From Erysipelothrix sp. (lineage in GTDB: Bacteria; Bacillota_I; Bacilli_A; Erysipelotrichales; Erysipelotrichaceae), in the NCBI GenBank assembly GCA_018335655.1, contig JAGXRX010000028.1, positions 1-64,000 on the forward strand: 64,000 nucleotides of DNA, read 5' to 3'. The translations under genes were made by a program, and so were the position numbers. Positions within the stretch are counted from its first letter, which is position 1. Every line of letters starts with the position of its first letter. The notes beneath the pieces were generated by a model that saw only the letters and a list, made by a program, of their open reading frames with translations, was not told the origin of the DNA and did not search any database. This document shows positions 59,140-64,000 of the stretch, in pieces.

Positions 59140-59170
59140 TTGGACAAAGTTTGCATGATTTATTGGACAA
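59140..59170. promoter_or_regulatory. Direct repeat ATTGGACAA x2, candidate AraC-type response-regulator site
   Basis: ATTGGACAA at 59140-59148 and 59162-59170, 22 bp apart. Confidence 0.5.
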
Positions 59171-59179
59171 TGTTGATAT

Positions 59180-60220
59180 TTAGTGATTACTCTTATATTC
59201 GCCTGGTGTACATTGAAAGTGTTTCTTGAATTGTTTATAAAAATAGGAAATGTCTTCAAATCCTGTTATGAATGCAATTTCACGATAGTTGAGTTGTGAT
59301 GTACTAATCAAATCAGCCGCATGATCCATCTTTTTCTTAAGAATATATTGGGTAACACTTTGTTGGTATTTTTTACTAAACAAGCGACTGACGTGTTCTT
59401 TGCTTACATAAAATGTTTCAGCCACATCATCGAGTGAAATAGGGTACATATAGTGTTGATCAATGAATTGCTTAATATCAATAATGTCTAAAGACGTTCT
59501 ATCTTTTGGAATCGTGATATCATTTATCACTCTATCAAAGATTGGGTTAATCTGTTGAATCATTTCTTCTAGTGACTGAAAAACAAGATTTGGTGTATTA
59601 AGGGAGTAGTCAATGTTTTGTTGGTGTAGGTATTGTTGAAGTTGATCGAGCAAGTTATCTTTCAATTTCTTGATGAGTTCGGTACTGCTTAATTGTTTTT
59701 TAAATGTACTCACTTCACTCAAGACTTCATTCATCTTATTACTATTTTTTTTGATAATCGCAAGCTGTAGTCTTTTGATGATACTTAAGTAATCTAAGTG
59801 ATCATGCTCATCTGTGAAAATACGATTAGAAGTCAATACTTTCTCATTCACTAAACTCAACTCATTAATGCATCGCTCAATGGCTGCATTAACATCTTCT
59901 TCTTTAATAGGCTTTAGTAAGTATTCAATGGCTTTACTATGAATCGCTTGTCGTAAGTAATCGTAATCATCAAACCCACTCATCACAATCGTCTTGATAT
60001 GAGGATACTTACTTAGTTTCTTTAGTACTTGCAAACCATCAAGTCCTGGCATCTTCATATCGGTGATTACAATATCAGGTTTTAAGTTTTCAATTAGTTT
60101 TAATCCATCCAACCCGTTATCAGCTTCACCAACTAACTCAAGATTGAACTTCTCAAAATGAATTAGTTTTTTAACAACTTCTCTTGACCACATTTCGTCG
60201 TCAATAATAACTAATCTCAT
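59180..60220 (-). CDS. Response regulator with C-terminal AraC HTH (YesN-like)
   Basis: VIIDDEMWSREVVKKLI, DIVITDMKMPGLDGLQVLK, YYVSKEHVSRLFSKKY-like AraC HTH, REIAFITGFEDISYFYKQFKKHFQCTPGEYK. Confidence 0.93.
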   Translation of the reverse strand: MRLVIIDDEMWSREVVKKLIHFEKFNLELVGEADNGLDGLKLIENLKPDIVITDMKMPGLDGLQVLKKLSKYPHIKTIVMSGFDDYDYLRQAIHSKAIEYLLKPIKEEDVNAAIERCINELSLVNEKVLTSNRIFTDEHDHLDYLSIIKRLQLAIIKKNSNKMNEVLSEVSTFKKQLSSTELIKKLKDNLLDQLQQYLHQQNIDYSLNTPNLVFQSLEEMIQQINPIFDRVINDITIPKDRTSLDIIDIKQFIDQHYMYPISLDDVAETFYVSKEHVSRLFSKKYQQSVTQYILKKKMDHAADLISTSQLNYREIAFITGFEDISYFYKQFKKHFQCTPGEYKSNH

Positions 60221-61926
60221 TTGTTTACCTCCTGAGTTTTATAGATTGTAAGTGATATGCATGTATATTCATTAAGTACAGTGTCAATTTCAAACTTATA
60301 GTTATTCGCATAAAGAAGTCTTAGGCGAGCATTAACATTTTTAAGTCCAATACCAAAGTTTTGACTAGGAACTAACGGGTTATGGTTTTTGATTTGCTCC
60401 AAAAGAAGATCTTTTTGCTGTAGACTCATACCTTCACCATTATCCCACACTGTAATTTCAAAATGGTCTGTGTGTTCCAATACTTTCACAACAAGTCTAC
60501 CTCCAGTAACTCGCTTTGAAAGACCATGTTCAAAGGCGTTTTCGACAAGAGGTTGAAGTGTAAATTTAGGTATTAATAAATTAGATAAATCATCATCCAT
60601 AAGAACTTCCACATTAATTCTGTCTTGAAATCTAAGTTTTTGAATGAATAAATAGTTCTCGGTATGTTTAATTTCATCGTGGATAGAGACTAAATCACTT
60701 CCACCAGAAACGCTATAGCGAAACATTTCTGCCATTGTATTCGCAATCCCATGAACTTCAGGAACATCTTGACTTAAGGCAATACCACCCATCATTTGAA
60801 GTGTGTTGTATAAGAAGTGAGGATTAATCTGTGCTTGAAGAGCTTTTAATTGAGCATTCTTTAATTCAATTTCGCTCTTATATTCTTGATCAATGAGGTT
60901 TCTAACTCTCGTCATAAGTACGTTGTAGCCTGTCTCAAGAAGACCAATCTCATTATTTTCATCAATGGTTCTGAGTTTAAACTCATCAATCTCTACACTT
61001 TTCATGGTGTTTGCTAAAGAAATGATTGGTTTGGTGAGTCGAGCAGAGAAAACATAAGAAAGATAAATTGCTAACATCACAAATGCTATAGATAATATCA
61101 AACCAATGAAGAACAATCGATTAATGACACTATCAATAATGCTTAGAGGAACAACTTTAATAATCTTTAGTAAACCACTTCTGATTGATGTTGAGAAGAC
61201 TAAGTTATCTTCAAGTGTTTGATAACTGTCATCATAAGCAATTGTTGAATAAGATTTAAGTTCGTTTTCAATATTTCCTTTTTTAATCAATACTTCATCA
61301 TCTTGGCCCAATACAAAGACACTACTATTTTCATCTATTTGCAAGATGTTGAATAATTGAGAGGAAACGGAATCCTTAAGTCTTATTGATATGTAACCAA
61401 TCGTATGACGATCTTCGAATCGATTGATCTTTCGATGAATAATCACTCTATTATTGTGACTCTCAACATACATTGTTGCATCATCTCTAGAGAGAATATC
61501 ACTCTGTGAACTGATTGGTGTTACAATCGAATTCTTAATTGAAAAATCTCTTTCACTTTCTGTGCTAGAAATTGATAAATCATCGATAAACAGAGAATTT
61601 GAAAAGTAGAATACATTCAGTAAGTCTCTCATGTAGTTGTATGATCTAAACTGAGTTTCTAATGAATCACTCGATGTTAATGCGAGGTTTTCATTAAGAT
61701 CTGGATAAATTTGAATATTATTAAACAGCAAATCAGCTCTCAGATAAATATCATCAATGAGTTGATTTGCCCATTTTATCTGGCTTTGATTTGAATCAAT
61801 GATTTCATTTCTTAATGCGTTTTGTAATGCGGTCGTAGAAAAAGCGATAACAATGAGAGTAGGAACAATCGTAAAAATACTTGTAAATATTGCGAATTTT
61901 ACCCTAATGCTTAGATTTTTTTTCAT
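60217..61926 (-). CDS. Sensor histidine kinase (YesM-like)
   Basis: HAMP-like segment; LKALQAQINPHFLYNTLQMM, LQPLVENAFEHGLSK, GIGLKNVNARLRLLY. Confidence 0.93.
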   Translation of the reverse strand: MKKNLSIRVKFAIFTSIFTIVPTLIVIAFSTTALQNALRNEIIDSNQSQIKWANQLIDDIYLRADLLFNNIQIYPDLNENLALTSSDSLETQFRSYNYMRDLLNVFYFSNSLFIDDLSISSTESERDFSIKNSIVTPISSQSDILSRDDATMYVESHNNRVIIHRKINRFEDRHTIGYISIRLKDSVSSQLFNILQIDENSSVFVLGQDDEVLIKKGNIENELKSYSTIAYDDSYQTLEDNLVFSTSIRSGLLKIIKVVPLSIIDSVINRLFFIGLILSIAFVMLAIYLSYVFSARLTKPIISLANTMKSVEIDEFKLRTIDENNEIGLLETGYNVLMTRVRNLIDQEYKSEIELKNAQLKALQAQINPHFLYNTLQMMGGIALSQDVPEVHGIANTMAEMFRYSVSGGSDLVSIHDEIKHTENYLFIQKLRFQDRINVEVLMDDDLSNLLIPKFTLQPLVENAFEHGLSKRVTGGRLVVKVLEHTDHFEITVWDNGEGMSLQQKDLLLEQIKNHNPLVPSQNFGIGLKNVNARLRLLYANNYKFEIDTVLNEYTCISLTIYKTQEVNK

Positions 61927-62135
61927 TTGAAAAAATTATATCATAATCATCTTATGTATAAATGAACGATTTTTGTTCAACTTCAAAACTTATAAACTCA
62001 TTTTGTATGCCTTATTGAAACTCTCAAATATTATATACATCATACTTACTCCTATTTATCAGATACTTAATTTAACAGAGATAATCATACTTTACTGACA
62101 AGATGAAAAGGAATATGATGGTCATAGGAGGAAGT

Positions 62136-63419
62136 ATGAGAAAAAAAACAAAACGTATTAAGCGAAGTGTTGCTTGGATGATAGCACTATCGCTCTTAGT
62201 CATAACAACTAGTGTTGGAGGTTTCTTCTTTATCATGTCTGAATTAGAAAGAAATAATAACAACAATAACAATAACAACAATAACCAAGCAGAAATAGAA
62301 AAAGAAAAAGCACGAGAAGTGAAGCGAGTAGAACTCATTAATGAAGCCAATATATTGGTATCAGGTTATTACTATCAAGAAGCGATTGATCTACTAAAAA
62401 GTAATTCAGATATTTACAATGACAAAATGAAAAATGAAGTAAAGAAGATTGAAGACTTTGTTGCTGAGTTAAAACTATATACAGGACGTACTGAACAAGT
62501 CTTCTTTCACAGTTTGATTGTATATCCTGAATTAGCATTTGGACCTAACAGTTCTCAAGCTCAAGGATATAACTATTGGATGACGACTGAATTGGAGTTT
62601 CAACGCATGCTACCGTTATTAATGGAAAGAGGGTATGTGTTAGTTAGAATTAGTGATTTATATGAAGTGGATGCACAAGGTAATGTTTCCGGGAAAGAGC
62701 TTTATCTTCCAGATGGGAAGCGACCACTTTTAATGTCTGTTGATAATGTCGGATATCCTGAAGTAAGAAAAAAAGAAGGCTTTGCTTCACGATTAATTAT
62801 TGATGCTAATAATGAAGTAACAGCAGTAATACGCAATCCACAGGGAGTTGAAATAGAATCAAGAACCGCAGAAGTCTTTCCTATAGTAGACGATTTTGTA
62901 AAAGAACACCCAGAGTTCTCATATCGTGGAGCAAAAGGAATGTTAGGGATTACAGGTAGCTGGGGTGTTATGGGATATGATCCAAAAATTGCATCCGAAG
63001 CTGCAACTGCGAAAGAAATAGCAGATCGCTTAAAAGAGTTAGGTTGGGAATTTGTTTCTCATAGCTACACTCATGCGGATGGCAAGTATTTTAGTGAAGA
63101 TTCAACACTTGAAGGAGTGAAAGAGGACACGGAACTATTCAAGAAATGGATTGTTCCAATTATAGGGGATTCTAATGTGTTTATTGCTCCATTTGGGATA
63201 ACTTTAAAAGGGGAGCTGTATCAGTATTTTATTGATGAAGGATATACATTCTATCTTAATGTTGACCGTCGCTCACAGCCAAAGATTATTGGTAAAAGTG
63301 TATTGATGCCTCGAATCAATTTAGATGGATTTGTAATGAACAAAGACAAAGCGTATATTACAGAGCATTTCTTTGATGTTGATAAAGTCTACGATTCACG
63401 TAGACCCGTATTTCAATAA
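62136..63419 (+). CDS. Polysaccharide deacetylase-like membrane-anchored protein
   Basis: TM anchor SVAWMIALSLLVITTSVGGFFFIM; RPLLMSVDNVGYPEV; WEFVSHSYTHADGKYFSE; RBS AGGAGG before ATG 62136. Confidence 0.7.
   Translation: MRKKTKRIKRSVAWMIALSLLVITTSVGGFFFIMSELERNNNNNNNNNNNQAEIEKEKAREVKRVELINEANILVSGYYYQEAIDLLKSNSDIYNDKMKNEVKKIEDFVAELKLYTGRTEQVFFHSLIVYPELAFGPNSSQAQGYNYWMTTELEFQRMLPLLMERGYVLVRISDLYEVDAQGNVSGKELYLPDGKRPLLMSVDNVGYPEVRKKEGFASRLIIDANNEVTAVIRNPQGVEIESRTAEVFPIVDDFVKEHPEFSYRGAKGMLGITGSWGVMGYDPKIASEAATAKEIADRLKELGWEFVSHSYTHADGKYFSEDSTLEGVKEDTELFKKWIVPIIGDSNVFIAPFGITLKGELYQYFIDEGYTFYLNVDRRSQPKIIGKSVLMPRINLDGFVMNKDKAYITEHFFDVDKVYDSRRPVFQ
62253..62285 (+). repeat. AAT/AAC codon repeat encoding poly-Asn (11 N)
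   Basis: aataataacaacaataacaataacaacaataac. Confidence 0.95.
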
Positions 63420-63780
63420 TTCAATAATGGACATTCATAAAATTATATTCATGAAGTGTAACTATTCTACACATTCTTGCATCTGAATTTACTAACATTA
63501 AAATAATCAAAGATGTCGAAAAAGATTACTTAAATGCACTTTATCATAAATTATAAGTTAAGATAACTTTTACTTATTATAGATATCACTTGTGATTTGA
63601 AGCAGGCATTCAGATCTATTAACTTGTGTGAATTTTTGTCAATCACTAAATACATTAAGTAATTTTTAATTGACGAGCGAACTATAGATTATTAAATCTT
63701 ATCTTTAGATTTTTTTAAACAACATAAAATGCTTTATAACGGATAAGACCAATTAGTTTAAACGATGTAAAGTTGTAATG

Positions 63781-63816
63781 TTGCAATCACACTGATAAAA
63801 TATTATAATATCAGTG
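63781..63816 (+). promoter_or_regulatory. Promoter embedded in an inverted repeat upstream of the AbiEi-like gene
   Basis: TTGCAA (63781-63786), 17 nt, TATAAT (63804-63809); CACTGATA-N11-TATCAGTG at 63790-63816. Confidence 0.7.
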
Positions 63817-63838
63817 TATATGGAACAGGGAGGTTCAA

Positions 63839-64000
63839 ATGGATTATCGAGAAAAAATAATTAATTACCTCAAAGTCAGTAATGGAATCATTACAACACA
63901 AAACTGTAAAGAAGAAGGTATCCCCAGAATCTATCTTACAAGACTGATGAGAGAAAAAGTTATAACAAAGATTGATCGTGGAGTTTATAGTTCGAGTGTA
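63839..64000 (+). CDS. AbiEi-family (type IV) antitoxin, N-terminal winged-HTH part (truncated by window end; not in ORF track)
   Basis: MDYREKIINYLKVSNGIITTQNCKEEGIPRIYLTRLMREKVITKIDRGVYSSSV; GGGAGG RBS upstream. Confidence 0.7.
   Translation, partial: MDYREKIINYLKVSNGIITTQNCKEEGIPRIYLTRLMREKVITKIDRGVYSSSV

Noticed and set aside
62072-62350. Minus-strand poly-Leu ORF of 92 aa
   Set aside because: Antisense of the AAT/AAC poly-Asn tract in the deacetylase-like gene

Overview
Low-GC bacterial chromosome window. Gene content suggests a Firmicutes or Mollicutes-like (Izemoplasma/Erysipelotrichia-type) organism; this is inferred from protein families only. TGA acts as a stop and TGG encodes Trp. 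About 50 credible CDSs run in short operons, many separated by clear Rho-independent hairpins. I saw no rRNA, tRNA, CRISPR array or IS element. Main blocks: (1) 3-hydroxybutyrate/butyryl-CoA genes (GntP-type permease, Hbd, SDR, later an AcuI-like reductase and Ptb). (2) A three-gene, translationally coupled cassette (2488-6979): zinc-ribbon membrane protein, radical SAM/SPASM enzyme with unusual Cys spacing, and an 811-aa protein starting MKQRRGFVTNSSSTN. This is the best candidate for an undescribed maturation system. (3) A CrtI-like/SnoaL/SDR operon. (4) Two c-di-GMP proteins (SBP-GAF-PAS-GGDEF-HD-GYP and GAF-HD-GYP). (5) A small envelope/stress-protein cluster with two ORFs missing from the supplied track. 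(6) A Crp/Fnr-DUF438-hemerythrin-P1B ATPase region with several palindromic Crp/Fnr-type operator candidates. (7) lplA plus pdhABCD. (8) A beta-glucan-type locus (GH5, ABC importer, YesMN two-component system) with a cre-like site and a direct repeat at its promoter. (9) At the right edge, the start of an AbiEi-family antitoxin gene, absent from the ORF track, whose promoter is embedded in an inverted repeat. All family calls come from reading the translated sequence; no database search was run.
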